From: Aeromonas sobria
Lineage (GTDB): Bacteria > Pseudomonadota > Gammaproteobacteria > Enterobacterales > Aeromonadaceae
Assembly: GCF_000820145.1 (NCBI RefSeq)
Contig: NZ_CDBW01000023.1
Coordinates: forward strand, 1-64,000
DNA length: 64,000 nt
Direction of reading: 5' to 3'
Shown here: positions 27,410-35,923 of the stretch, in pieces
Position numbering within the stretch: the stretch's first letter is position 1
Layout of the letters: every line of letters starts with the position of its first letter
Position numbers and translations under genes: made by a program
The notes under the pieces: model-generated
Told to the model about the DNA's origin: nothing
The model's input: only the letters and a program-made list of their open reading frames with translations
Databases searched by the model: none

Positions 27410-28105
27410 ATGAATGTGAAACCTGTTGCTGCTGAGTTTATGGGTACTTTCTGGCTGGTATTGGGCGGGTGCGGCAGTGCTGTGTTGGCAGCGGCCTTTC
27501 CGCATGTGGGGATCGGTCTGTTGGGGGTCTCGCTGGCCTTTGGTCTGACCGTGTTGACCATGGCATTTGCCATCGGCCATATCTCCGGTTGCCACCTCAA
27601 TCCGGCCGTTACCGTTGGTCTGTGGGCGGGTGGTCGTTTCCCTGCATCTGGCGTGCTGCCTTACATAGTGGCGCAAGTGCTGGGTGGCATCGCCGCTGCA
27701 GCCGTGCTCTATGTGATTGCCAGTGGTCAGGCCGGGTTTGATCTCTCAGCCGGTTTTGCCTCCAACGGCTACGGTGAGCACTCTCCGGGTGGTTACAGCC
27801 TGACTGCGGCACTGATGTGTGAAATGGTGATGACCGGCTTCTTCCTGTTCGTCATCATGGGTGCCACCGATAGCCGCGCCCCTGCCGGTTTCGCGCCGAT
27901 CGCCATCGGCCTGTGCCTGACCCTGATCCACCTCGTCAGCATTCCGGTGACCAATACCTCAGTCAACCCGGCTCGCAGTACTGGCGTAGCCCTGTTTGTT
28001 GGTGACTGGGCTGTCAGCCAGCTGTGGCTGTTCTGGGTTGCCCCGATTGTCGGTGCCATTCTGGGTGCGCTGGCTTATCGCCTGGTGGCGACTGAGCAGA
28101 AGTAA
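27410..28105 (+). CDS. aqpZ: Aquaporin Z
   Basis: A 231-residue inner-membrane water channel with six membrane segments and two NPA half-helices (HLNPAVT and SVNPARS). The narrow-pore residues of water-selective aquaporins are visible: F in LAFGLTV, H in LIHLVSIP, T in NTSVNPARS and the following R. Length equals E. coli AqpZ. The ribosome site GGGAG lies right against ATG 27410; a GTG two codons later (27416) has better spacing and may be the true start. A perfect CRP site and AT-rich DNA precede it; a terminator follows. Confidence 0.95.
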   Translation: MNVKPVAAEFMGTFWLVLGGCGSAVLAAAFPHVGIGLLGVSLAFGLTVLTMAFAIGHISGCHLNPAVTVGLWAGGRFPASGVLPYIVAQVLGGIAAAAVLYVIASGQAGFDLSAGFASNGYGEHSPGGYSLTAALMCEMVMTGFFLFVIMGATDSRAPAGFAPIAIGLCLTLIHLVSIPVTNTSVNPARSTGVALFVGDWAVSQLWLFWVAPIVGAILGALAYRLVATEQK

Positions 28106-28130
28106 TCGTTCAAACAAAAGTGTGGTATCG

Positions 28131-28153
28131 ACACGCCTGCGGGCGTGTTTTTT
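28131..28153 (+). terminator. aqpZ terminator
   Basis: ACACGCC pairs with GGCGTGT around a 4-base loop and is followed by six Ts, 25 bases after the stop. Confidence 0.85.
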
Positions 28154-28189
28154 GTTTCTGATGGGTGCTGGCAGTGCTTGGCAGAGCGA

Positions 28190-28939
28190 CTAGAGCCCTT
28201 TGGCCTGCAGCATATCTTTGTAGCGTTGGTGCAATAACTGGACGCGTTCCACATAGGCGCGTGTTTCTGCATAGGGCGGGACACCGCCATGTTTTTGTAC
28301 GGCTCCCGGGCCGGCATTATAGGCAGCGGTTGCCAGCGTCACATTGCCGCCATACTGCCTGAGCAAGCCAGCCAGGTATTTTACCCCACCGAAGATGTTC
28401 TGCTCCGCCAACAGGGCATTGCCGACCCCAAGCTCTTGCGCAGTGGCAGGCATCAGCTGGGTCAGGCCCATCGCCCCCTTGCGGGAAACCGCCAACGGAT
28501 TAAACGCTGACTCTGCATGGATCAGGGCCCGGATCAACGCCGGTTCAACCTGATAGGTTTTGGCGGCAGCCTTGATGGTGCTGGCATAGTCATAGAGGAA
28601 CAGCCCTGTGGTCTGCCAGTTGACGCTGGATTTGGGATCGCAAGCGAAGCAGTCGTTGAACAGCAGCAGCTCGTAGTGGCCCTGTTCGGGCGCCATGTCG
28701 GAGTAGCGTACCACCCCGTTCTGCTGCACCGATTTATAGACCTGGATCTGCTTCTTGCCGTTAGTCGCGACTGCCGCCGTTTGAGCGATTTCGGGTTGCG
28801 GGGCGGGCGCGGCATCATTGACCGGACGCAAGGGGGAGGGGGCTACGGTCAGGAAGATCACCTCCGCGGGTGGGGTAGTCTGGCTCCATCCGCTCAGGGG
28901 GATCAACAACATATGGCCTGCCAGCATCCATGCTTTCAA
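28190..28939 (-). CDS. Secreted lytic transglycosylase (SLT domain) with N-terminal DUF4124-like segment
   Basis: A 249-residue exported protein that would cleave peptidoglycan glycan strands. After a signal peptide (MKAWMLAGHMLLIPLSGWSQ when started at TTG) comes a Pro/Ala linker, a DUF4124-like segment (IQVYKSVQQNGVVRYSDMAP), and a C-terminal SLT domain with the catalytic Glu in LIHAESAFNPLAVS, then GAMGLTQLMPATA and ATAAYNAGPGAV. TTG 28939 is preferred because AAGGAG lies 8 bases upstream and it yields a proper signal peptide; ATG 28927 is the alternative. No outer-membrane lipobox is present, so it is probably periplasmic. Confidence 0.88.
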   Translation of the reverse strand: MKAWMLAGHMLLIPLSGWSQTTPPAEVIFLTVAPSPLRPVNDAAPAPQPEIAQTAAVATNGKKQIQVYKSVQQNGVVRYSDMAPEQGHYELLLFNDCFACDPKSSVNWQTTGLFLYDYASTIKAAAKTYQVEPALIRALIHAESAFNPLAVSRKGAMGLTQLMPATAQELGVGNALLAEQNIFGGVKYLAGLLRQYGGNVTLATAAYNAGPGAVQKHGGVPPYAETRAYVERVQLLHQRYKDMLQAKGL

Positions 28940-29249
28940 CCGTAACACTCCTTCCTGTGATGACCATGTTGAGTAAAGCATCATGACGAGGGCAGAACAA
29001 GCGGCCAACAGGATGCAAATGATCCGATTCGGTGACCGGGATCAAAGTATCCACCGCAATAAAGGGGAGTCATCATGAAGCCCTGTTTTGGTCGTCAGGC
29101 GGTGGGTCATGGCCTCTTCCTCCGGGTCAGCAAGGTGTCCATGATGTCCGCTTTTTTGTTGACGAAAGGCATGCTATCGTGCTGGCGTCATCTGGTCGGA
29201 TTAGCACACCGTATCTGGCACTAATAATTGATTATCAAAGGATTTGTCT
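28940..29249. other. Divergent intergenic region before the GNAT gene
   Basis: About 310 bases between the lytic transglycosylase and the acetyltransferase. A palindrome TTGATTATCAA (29228-29238) sits just before the acetyltransferase ribosome site. No gene, terminator or clear promoter pair is visible. Confidence 0.3.
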
Positions 29250-29708
29250 GTGACAAGCAAGCTGGCGATGGAACTCACTTTCGAAGAGTACTGCGACGCC
29301 GACCTCTCTCTCATCAGGGACTATTACGAGACGACGTTTTCCCACTATGTGCCGGACTTGGCCGAGCGGATCTTTGTCGTACGTGATGCTCACTGGCTAG
29401 TGGGGGCGGTTCGGTTGCGGGACGAGGAGGAGTTTTACCATCTGTGCGGCTTTCGCCTGTTACCCCACTATCAGTCGTTGGGGCTGGGTTCTTGCCTGTT
29501 GCAACATGCCTGCCGCGATTTGCTCGAAAAGCCGGTGGTCTGCCAGGCGCTGCCTTTCGAGAAGCCGTTTTATCTCAAGGCCGGTTTTGCCGATATGCCG
29601 CTCAACCGATTGAGTGGGTCACTCTTCTCACTGTATGAGCGGCAGCAGCAGCAAGGCTATCAGGTTGAGCTACTGATACGAGAAAGCACCCAGCTCCTCC
29701 CGAATTAA
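29250..29708 (+). CDS. GNAT-type N-acetyltransferase
   Basis: A 152-residue single-domain acetyltransferase. The acetyl-CoA loop is recognisable in LLPHYQSLGLGSCLLQHACRDL (Q-x-x-G-x-G/L pattern, about 76-97), followed by the typical PFYLKAGF segment near 115. The substrate cannot be predicted. GTG 29250 is taken because AAAGGA lies 7 bases upstream; a TTG two codons before is too close. It ends 4 bases from the stop of the convergent YceB-like gene, with no terminator between. Confidence 0.82.
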   Translation: MTSKLAMELTFEEYCDADLSLIRDYYETTFSHYVPDLAERIFVVRDAHWLVGAVRLRDEEEFYHLCGFRLLPHYQSLGLGSCLLQHACRDLLEKPVVCQALPFEKPFYLKAGFADMPLNRLSGSLFSLYERQQQQGYQVELLIRESTQLLPN

Positions 29709-29712
29709 GTGG

Positions 29713-30255
29713 TCAACGAGGCTTGGTCAGCAGGTGGATCTTGCCCGGTGACAGCTCCAGTCCCAGCAGATTTTCCTTCAGCCAGGCCTGATCCGGATCC
29801 TTGTCATTGAGTTTGTAGACAGGTTTGCTCTCCAGCCGTTTCTCCATGCTTTGCAACAGCATGCCGAGCATGAGCCCGAACTTCTTCTCGGCCGCCTCTG
29901 GCTCCAGCTTGTACTCCACCAGCTTCATGTTATCGAGAAATAGCGCGCTCTGGGCCTTGTCATAGCGGGGTCTCGCCTCATAGGTCATCTGCAGGCGGGC
30001 GTCATATTCGGTGTTGTCTGGCAGGGCTATTTTGAGCTTGCCCTTGCCATAGACCCGGGCGGTATCGGGGCGCTGGCGACCAATTTGCACATCGCTCTGC
30101 TCCAGTTGCACATGGGCCTTGATGATGCCCGGCAGCTCCAGCTGTTTGTCGACTTGTACCTGAGATTGCAGGTACTGGTTAATCTGTTGCTCATTGATGT
30201 CATATGAGCCCTGGCTTAGCATGGCCAGACTCAGCAGCATAGATTGCAGGATCAT
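29713..30255 (-). CDS. DUF1439 (YceB-like) exported protein
   Basis: A 180-residue protein with a short N-terminal hydrophobic segment (MILQSMLLSLAMLSQGS) and the DUF1439 body: YDINEQQINQYLQ near 20, then alternating beta strands ending LSPGKIHLLTKPR. E. coli YceB of this family is a lipoprotein; here no lipobox cysteine is seen, so export by signal peptidase I is more likely. ATG 30255 is chosen because the signal segment begins there; the ribosome site is weak. It is divergent from cardiolipin synthase. Confidence 0.75.
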   Translation of the reverse strand: MILQSMLLSLAMLSQGSYDINEQQINQYLQSQVQVDKQLELPGIIKAHVQLEQSDVQIGRQRPDTARVYGKGKLKIALPDNTEYDARLQMTYEARPRYDKAQSALFLDNMKLVEYKLEPEAAEKKFGLMLGMLLQSMEKRLESKPVYKLNDKDPDQAWLKENLLGLELSPGKIHLLTKPR

Positions 30256-30352
30256 GGGGGCGACCTGATAGAATGGATTTGTCTTACAGCATACCATTTT
30301 GGCCATGTTGGGTCTGCCCAGCGCACAGTTTGTCGATCACAAGGAGTCCCCG

Positions 30353-31834
30353 TTGCTCAACGGTTTGGAATACGATCTCCACCTGCTTTTCTCCCGTTTT
30401 TTGGGCTGGCTGCTACTGCTTTTTCATACCGTGATCGTCACCGGGGTGTCGTTTCGGGTGATCATGAAGCGGCGTCCTATCGGGGTATCGCTGGCCTGGC
30501 TGGCCCTTATCTATGCTATTCCGTTTGCCGGGGTAGGCTTCTACATCTTGTTTGGCGAGATCAAACTGGGTCGCCGCCGCGCTGAGCGTGCCCAGGCCAT
30601 GTACCGCCCTTATGCTATCTGGACGCGTCAGTTGGCCCGTCTGTTTCCCCAGCACTGTTGTGAGGTGGGTGCCAAGGCGCTGCCTTTGCACGATTTGATC
30701 CAGAGTCGCTTGGGGATGCCGATGCTGTCTGGCAATCGCATGACGCTGCTGAACAAACCCGAATCGATATTACGCGAAATAGTGCGCGATATTCGTCAAT
30801 CCTCCCAGTCTTGTTATCTGGAGTTCTACATCTGGCACCCGGGTGGCGATGCTGACCAGGTATGCGAGGCGTTGATTGAGGTGGCGATGCGCGGCGTGGA
30901 TTGTCGTTTGTTGCTCGATTCGGTGGGCAGCAAACAGTTCTTCCGCTCCCCATGGCCGAAAAAGCTGCGCAAGGCGGGGGTCAAACTGGTGGAGGTGCTG
31001 CCAGTTGGCGCCTGGCGCATTCTGTTCCAGCGCCAGGATCTGCGGATGCACCGCAAGCTGGTGGTGATCGATGACAGAGTGGGTTACACCGGCTCGATGA
31101 ACATGGTGGATCCCCGTTTCTTCAAACAGGATGCCGGCGTCGGCCAGTGGGTCGATATCATGATCCGGGTACAGGGCCCCATGGTACCGCTGATGTGGTC
31201 CATCTTCGTCTGGGATTGGGAGATGGAGACCGGCGAGCGGTTGCTCGACAGTTTGCAGCACGATCCTGAGGTCTGGCCCCAGACCAACTACCGTGCCCAG
31301 CTGATCCCTTCTGGTCCTTTCGTTGGTGGCGATTGTATTCAGCAGAGCCTGCTGCTGGCCATCTATCAAGCCCGTAGCCATCTGGTGCTAACCACCCCCT
31401 ACTTCGTGCCTGATGATCCACTGGCGGCAGCGCTCAGCTCGGCGGCCGCCCGCGGGGTGCAGGTGCAACTGGTATTGCCCGAACGCAACGACTCCATCAT
31501 GGCTAACTATGCCTGTAATGCTTTTATGGAGGAGCTGCTGGCGGCCGGGGTGGAGATCTATCGTTATGATGCCGGTTTGCTCCATACCAAGAGCGTGCTG
31601 GTAGACGATGACTTCGCGCTGGTGGGCACGGTTAACTTGGACCGTCGCAGCCTCTGGCTCAATTTCGAAGTGACGCTACTGGTCGATAATCCGGCCTTCG
31701 TGGCCCAGATGACTCGCCTGGTGCAGGGTTATATGATGGAAGCGACCCCGATGACCCTGGCCAAATGGCAGGCGCGTCCCTGGTACAAAAAGGCGATGGA
31801 GAACATCTTCTATCTCTTCAGTCCCTTGTTGTGA
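30353..31834 (+). CDS. cls: Cardiolipin synthase
   Basis: The membrane enzyme joins two phosphatidylglycerols into cardiolipin and glycerol. The 493-residue protein has two N-terminal membrane helices (about 10-35 and 42-62) and two phospholipase-D HKD motifs: MHRKLVVIDD and LLHTKSVLVDD, each in the Cls context (YTGSMNMVDPRFFKQDAGVGQW; VGTVNLDRRSLWLNFE). The C-terminal LFSPLL ending equals E. coli ClsA. TTG 30353 has AAGGAG 6 bases upstream and gives the family length; the upstream ATG codons have no ribosome site. Confidence 0.94.
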   Translation: MLNGLEYDLHLLFSRFLGWLLLLFHTVIVTGVSFRVIMKRRPIGVSLAWLALIYAIPFAGVGFYILFGEIKLGRRRAERAQAMYRPYAIWTRQLARLFPQHCCEVGAKALPLHDLIQSRLGMPMLSGNRMTLLNKPESILREIVRDIRQSSQSCYLEFYIWHPGGDADQVCEALIEVAMRGVDCRLLLDSVGSKQFFRSPWPKKLRKAGVKLVEVLPVGAWRILFQRQDLRMHRKLVVIDDRVGYTGSMNMVDPRFFKQDAGVGQWVDIMIRVQGPMVPLMWSIFVWDWEMETGERLLDSLQHDPEVWPQTNYRAQLIPSGPFVGGDCIQQSLLLAIYQARSHLVLTTPYFVPDDPLAAALSSAAARGVQVQLVLPERNDSIMANYACNAFMEELLAAGVEIYRYDAGLLHTKSVLVDDDFALVGTVNLDRRSLWLNFEVTLLVDNPAFVAQMTRLVQGYMMEATPMTLAKWQARPWYKKAMENIFYLFSPLL

Positions 31835-31941
31835 CGCTGTGGCGAGCCGACAGAATGTTGGCTTGCCATCTGATTGGACTTGCCTCGTCCCGAGTCCGCC
31901 CCGTAGAGTGCAGTGACAACTCGCTGGAGACACATGGATTT

Positions 31942-33204
31942 ATGAAAAAGATAGTGGCCCTCGCCGTGGGTGCGGCATTGGTAGGTGGTGGTTTGGCTGC
32001 CTGTTGGTACACCGGAAACAGCTTCGATAACATAGTGGCGGAGCAGATTGCCAAGGTGAAGAACGAGACGGGCCTGGAACTGCAGTGGCTGCCGGGCAAC
32101 AGCAATCTGTTCGCGCGCGACGGGGTGTTGAAGCTGGTGGTCAGCCCGCAGGAGATGGCGGCACTCGATAGTAATCTGCAAGGGGATCAACCACTGGATC
32201 TGCAGTTTGTCGTGACCAGCAGGATCCTGCCGCTCTATATCAAAAGCAACGTGCTGCTTGATACCAAACAAGGCTCTCTGGCGCCGGTGTTTGCCACGCT
32301 GGGGATGGAGCAGTGGCAATTAGGTGTGGAGTCAGTGAGCAGCCTCTGGACCCAAGCCAACAGCAGCCGCTTTTGGGCTAACGAGTTCAAGGTCAAACAG
32401 GGGCTGGACGAGTTTAATTTTTTGCCACTTAGCGGAGAGTTCCACGGCGATCTGGAAGGGAGTGGCCACCTCACCATGACCTGGCAGGGCATGACGGTCC
32501 ACGAAGAGCAGAGCAAGATGGATCTGGTGCTGGCCGACCTGAAGGGCAGCGCCGACATCGCCGAGATCAGCGGTGTCATGCTCTCTCCCCAGAGTGAAAT
32601 GGCACTGGCGGCGCTGACCTTGCAACTGCCCGATAGCGTCAAGGTATCGTTACAGGGGCTGACCACCGCGACCCAGCTGACAGGGGACAATGCCCAAACC
32701 CTCTCCAGCAGTTATCAGATGAAGATTGCCAAACTCGATCTGGAGAGTGAAACCGATACCTTGGCATTAACTGACAGCAAGCTGGCGCTTAACCTCAAGG
32801 GGCTGGATCTGGAAGGATATCAGGGTCTGCAGGCTGCCAGCGGTCAGGGAATTGAGGATAGCGCCATCCAGCAGGCGCTGGACAAGATGCTCAAACGTGG
32901 CGCAACCCTGGAGCTGGCCGACCTGAGTGCCAAGCTCAACGGTGAAGCTGTTGCCATGAAAGGGGATGTGGCGCTGGCGTCCACCTCGCTGGAGCAGCTG
33001 TTCAATAGCGAGGATGGGATGCAGGCACTGAGTGGCCAACTGCATGCCAGCCTCAGCGACAAGTTGGGCAAGGCGGTGCCACAACTGGCCCCGATGCTCG
33101 ATCAGTTGACCTTGATGGGTTATCTGAAGGCCGATCAGCAAAAACTGATCTCCGAGCTGAAGCTGGTGAAGGGTGCCGTGACGGTGAATAATTTGCCGCT
33201 TTGA
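31942..33204 (+). CDS. YdgA-family (DUF945) exported protein
   Basis: A 420-residue protein with an N-terminal signal/anchor (MKKIVALAVGAALVGGGLAAC) followed by the DUF945 pattern: WYTGNSFDNIVAEQIA, then long stretches of amphipathic beta strands and repeated DLKG/DLEG-like segments. Family members are found in the envelope, and their function is not established. A cysteine at position 21 (GLAAC) hints at a lipoprotein, but the box is not ideal. It follows cls by 107 bases and ends in a palindromic terminator shared with purU. Confidence 0.8.
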   Translation: MKKIVALAVGAALVGGGLAACWYTGNSFDNIVAEQIAKVKNETGLELQWLPGNSNLFARDGVLKLVVSPQEMAALDSNLQGDQPLDLQFVVTSRILPLYIKSNVLLDTKQGSLAPVFATLGMEQWQLGVESVSSLWTQANSSRFWANEFKVKQGLDEFNFLPLSGEFHGDLEGSGHLTMTWQGMTVHEEQSKMDLVLADLKGSADIAEISGVMLSPQSEMALAALTLQLPDSVKVSLQGLTTATQLTGDNAQTLSSSYQMKIAKLDLESETDTLALTDSKLALNLKGLDLEGYQGLQAASGQGIEDSAIQQALDKMLKRGATLELADLSAKLNGEAVAMKGDVALASTSLEQLFNSEDGMQALSGQLHASLSDKLGKAVPQLAPMLDQLTLMGYLKADQQKLISELKLVKGAVTVNNLPL

Positions 33205-33216
33205 TAGATGGTGTGT

Positions 33217-33252
33217 AAACAACAACGGCTCCCGCGGGAGCCGTTGTTGTTT
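33217..33252. terminator. Bidirectional terminator between the ydgA-like gene and purU
   Basis: A 36-bp perfect palindrome centred on CCCGCGGG, flanked by A- and T-rich ends, lies between two convergent genes. Confidence 0.92.
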
Positions 33253-33282
33253 CTGGCATTTGCATACGTGTCGCGATGGTGC

Positions 33283-34128
33283 TTACTTGAACACCACCGT
33301 CTTGTTGCCGCAGACGAATACCCGCTCGTTCAACACCAGCTCCAGCGCGCGGCTCAGCACCGATTTCTCCACATCCCGGCCCGCTTTGGCCATGTCGTCG
33401 GCACTGAAGGCGTGGCCGACGTGGATCACATCCTGCTCGACGATGGGGCCTTCATCCAGATCGTTGGTCACGAAGTGGGCGGTGGCGCCGATCAGCTTGA
33501 CCCCGCGATCGAACGCTTGTTGATAAGGGCGGGCGCCGATGAAGGCGGGCAAGAAAGAGTGGTGGATGTTGAGGATTTTGCGGGGGTAGGCTTCAACGAA
33601 GCTGGGGGTCAGCACTCGCATGTACTTGGCCAGGATCACATAGTCAGGCTCATAGCTGTCGATGATGGCGCGCACCTGCTCTTCATGCTCGGTACGGCTC
33701 AGCTGTTCGTGGCTGACGGTGTGGAACGGAATGTTGAACTTGCCGGTGAGCTCGCCGAGGGTGTCGTAGTTGCCGATCACCGCGACTATATCCATATCCA
33801 GCGCGCCCGCGTAGTTCTTCATCAGAATGTCGCCAAGGCAATGGGTCTCCTTGGTCACCAGAATGACGATACGTTTCTTGCCTGCCTTGACCAGACGACG
33901 CTCGGCGCCAGCGGGCAGGGCATCGTCCAGATCTGCCAGCAGGGTCTCGTCGTTGAAACGCCCCTCCAGCTCGGTACGCATAAAGAAGCGGCCATTTTCG
34001 TGATCCACAAACTCATCGTTCTTGATGATGTTGAGCTGGTGCTTGTAGCAGATGTTGGTGATCTTGGCGATGAGCCCTTTGGCATCCGGGCAATCCGTGA
34101 GCAGTATTTTCTTTTCCATCTCTGTCAT
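33283..34128 (-). CDS. purU: Formyltetrahydrofolate deformylase
   Basis: PurU hydrolyses 10-formyl-tetrahydrofolate to formate and tetrahydrofolate and balances one-carbon pools. The 281-residue protein has an N-terminal ACT domain (DCPDAKGLIAKITNICYKH; about 8-85) and a formyltransferase-type domain with NIHHSFLPAFIGARPY (catalytic Asn/His) and the NDLDEGPI segment (Asp). It follows E. coli PurU along its length. ATG 34128 is chosen over ATG 34119; the ribosome site is weak for both. With fhs at 5290-7020 it forms a possible formate cycle. It is divergent from ribB. Confidence 0.96.
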   Translation of the reverse strand: MTEMEKKILLTDCPDAKGLIAKITNICYKHQLNIIKNDEFVDHENGRFFMRTELEGRFNDETLLADLDDALPAGAERRLVKAGKKRIVILVTKETHCLGDILMKNYAGALDMDIVAVIGNYDTLGELTGKFNIPFHTVSHEQLSRTEHEEQVRAIIDSYEPDYVILAKYMRVLTPSFVEAYPRKILNIHHSFLPAFIGARPYQQAFDRGVKLIGATAHFVTNDLDEGPIVEQDVIHVGHAFSADDMAKAGRDVEKSVLSRALELVLNERVFVCGNKTVVFK

Positions 34129-34208
34129 TTTCCGTTTGTGGTGTTGGCGCCGCTGTCTGCGCAGGGAGCGCATTTATTCAGGCTCTCATTTCGAGGCACT
34201 GTTTATAG

Positions 34209-34378
34209 TTGTTGTGGGGGGGAACTATGCCATAAACCGATCCGCACCATAAAGCACTTCGCCAGCCAGGGTGGTGCGGTAGTCAGTCGGCAGCGGAGGG
34301 CACTCATTTGATCCGGTGTTGAAACGGTTTTCAGCCAGCGGGGGATTTTGGCTGGTATCTGCAACCGTTTTTCTTTAG
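34209..34378 (+). ncRNA. Possible small RNA or first-stage attenuator upstream of the FMN riboswitch
   Basis: A promoter-like pair TTGTTG (34209-34214), 16 bases, CATAAA (34231-34236) is followed about 90 bases later by a terminator-like structure: AAACGGTT (34322-34329) with AACCGTTT (34363-34370), an inner CAGCC/GGCTG stem, then TTTTTCTTT. No protein gene lies in between on this strand. The unit could be a stand-alone RNA of about 135 nt or an extra attenuator of ribB. An imperfect inverted repeat (GTTTATAGTT and AACTAT-TAAAC) overlaps the promoter. Confidence 0.4.
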
Positions 34379-34392
34379 GCTGTCTGCGCTTA

Positions 34393-34539
34393 TTCTCAGG
34401 GCGGGGTGCAATTCCCCACCGGCGGTATCCCGATTGACTCGGGGAGCCCGCGAGCGCCCGACCTGGCAGATTGCCGGTTCGGGGTCAGCAGATCCGGTGA
34501 GATGCCGGAGCCGACGGTGATAGTCCGGATGAAAGAGGA
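34393..34539 (+). ncRNA. FMN riboswitch (RFN element)
   Basis: The conserved RFN core is easy to read: CAGGGCGGGGTGCAATTCCC at the start, CACCGGCGGTA, and GCCGACGGTGATAGTCCGGATGAAAGAG at the end, with variable stems between. FMN binding normally lowers expression of the gene downstream, here ribB. About 110 bases separate it from the ribB start, enough for an expression platform; a GGCCCA/TGGGCT hairpin (about 34561-34576) lies there, without a strong T-run, so translational control is plausible. Confidence 0.97.
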
Positions 34540-34649
34540 TAAGACAGACATTGCCGCGTTGGCCCAGGGTGGGCTGGCTGCCGCATGTTTATCTCTGTCT
34601 GCCTTTCCGTGCCCTGATTCTGGTCCTTGTCTTGTTTAGGAGTTTTACC

Positions 34650-35303
34650 ATGAATCAGTCTCTATTCAGTGAATTCGGTGATCCCATTGCCCGTGTCGAA
34701 GCGGCCCTGACAGCTTTGCGTGCCGGTGGCGGCGTGCTGGTGGCCGATGATGAAGATCGGGAGAACGAGGGTGACCTTATTTTTGCCGCTCAATCCATGA
34801 CCAATGAACAGATGGCGATGATGATCCGCGAATGTTCCGGCATCGTCTGTCTCTGCCTGCCCGACGAACGGGTTCGTCAGCTGGAACTGCCGATGATGGT
34901 GGACGCCAACTCCAGCCATTACCAGACTGCTTTCACTGTCACCATCGAAGCGGCGCAGGGGGTGACCACCGGTGTTTCTGCGGCCGATCGCATCACCACC
35001 ATCCGTGCTGCCATTGCCGATGGCGCCAAACCGGGGGATCTGCATCGCCCGGGGCATGTCTTCCCGCTGCGGGCTCGTACCGGTGGAGTGCTCACTCGTC
35101 GTGGTCATACCGAAGCCACGGTCGATCTGATGCAACTGGCCGGTCTCAAACCGTTCGGTGTGTTGTGCGAATTGACCAAAGAAGATGGTTCCATGGCTCG
35201 ACTGCCTGACCTGATTTCGTTTGGTCGGCAGCATCAAATGCCGGTACTGACCATTGAAGATCTGGTGCAATACCGTCAATCGGCGTCAGATCGAACAGCT
35301 TAA
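34650..35303 (+). CDS. ribB: 3,4-dihydroxy-2-butanone-4-phosphate synthase
   Basis: RibB makes the four-carbon precursor of riboflavin from ribulose 5-phosphate. The 217-residue protein has the [15 protein letters not shown] acidic motif (Mg2+ and substrate site), [15 protein letters not shown], and the [24 protein letters not shown] block. It lacks a fused GTP cyclohydrolase II domain, so it is RibB rather than RibBA. TAGGAG lies 7 bases before the ATG. The FMN riboswitch immediately upstream gives feedback control. Confidence 0.97.
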   Translation: MNQSLFSEFGDPIARVEAALTALRAGGGVLVADDEDRENEGDLIFAAQSMTNEQMAMMIRECSGIVCLCLPDERVRQLELPMMVDANSSHYQTAFTVTIEAAQGVTTGVSAADRITTIRAAIADGAKPGDLHRPGHVFPLRARTGGVLTRRGHTEATVDLMQLAGLKPFGVLCELTKEDGSMARLPDLISFGRQHQMPVLTIEDLVQYRQSASDRTA

Positions 35304-35527
35304 GCCTCATACGAAATTGTAATAAGGCAAAAAGTTGGGTAACCTCTGTCTGTGTTTCCACCATGCGGCACTCATTTTTTAGAGATTTTGGATAAAAACT
35401 GTCCACTCGAAAAAAAATGAGGCTTTTAATGCGTTTATCTGTGGTGGGGACTATGCAAAGTATGATTTTTTTGTGCCATAATCACGCCGCTTGCTAAACG
35501 TCTGGCGAGTTCAAGGGAGCTTTAAAA

Positions 35528-35770
35528 ATGAAAAAATTGTTGTTGGTAGGTGTTGTTGGTCTGTCCGCTCTGCTGGGCGGTTGTGCAAACACCAGCGAAC
35601 TGGAAACTTCCGTTCAGAATCTGTCTAACAAAGTTGACCAACTGGCTCAAGATGTTAGCGCTGTTCGTGCTGATCAATCCAAAATTGCTGCTGATGTTTC
35701 TGAAGCCAAGCAAGAAGCTATGCGTGCTAACCAGCGCATCGACAACATGGCTACTTCTTACAAGAAGTAA
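35528..35770 (+). CDS. lpp: Major outer-membrane (Braun-type) lipoprotein Lpp
   Basis: A small and usually very abundant lipoprotein that ties the outer membrane to peptidoglycan. The 80-residue precursor has a classic signal with lipobox LLGGC (C19), then a heptad-repeat coiled coil (SELETSVQNLSNKVDQLAQDV) and the C-terminal YKK whose last lysine is the usual crosslinking point. AGGGAGC lies 9 bases upstream; a CATAAT -10 is at 35477-35482. Codons are AT-ending and unlike the neighbours, as expected of a highly expressed gene. The L,D-transpeptidase at 43183 is a candidate crosslinking enzyme. Confidence 0.95.
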   Translation: MKKLLLVGVVGLSALLGGCANTSELETSVQNLSNKVDQLAQDVSAVRADQSKIAADVSEAKQEAMRANQRIDNMATSYKK

Positions 35771-35784
35771 TCCATGCGAAAAAA

Positions 35785-35812
35785 ATGGCGCAATTATGCG
35801 CCATTTTTTTTT
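35785..35812 (+). terminator. lpp terminator
   Basis: ATGGCGCA pairs with TGCGCCAT around ATTA and is followed by nine Ts, 14 bases after the stop. Confidence 0.93.
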
Positions 35813-35923
35813 GCCTGAAATTCACCGTTTCCCTGTCTGCACGTCCCTGTCTTTACCTGTGACCCATGAGGTCATGCCGGTCTCCCGGCACTCCCCCATC
35901 ATTACCAGCCAGTTCGACTCTGA

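Noticed and set aside
29228..29238. TTGATTATCAA as an FNR site before the acetyltransferase gene
   Set aside because: The half-sites are separated by one base instead of four.
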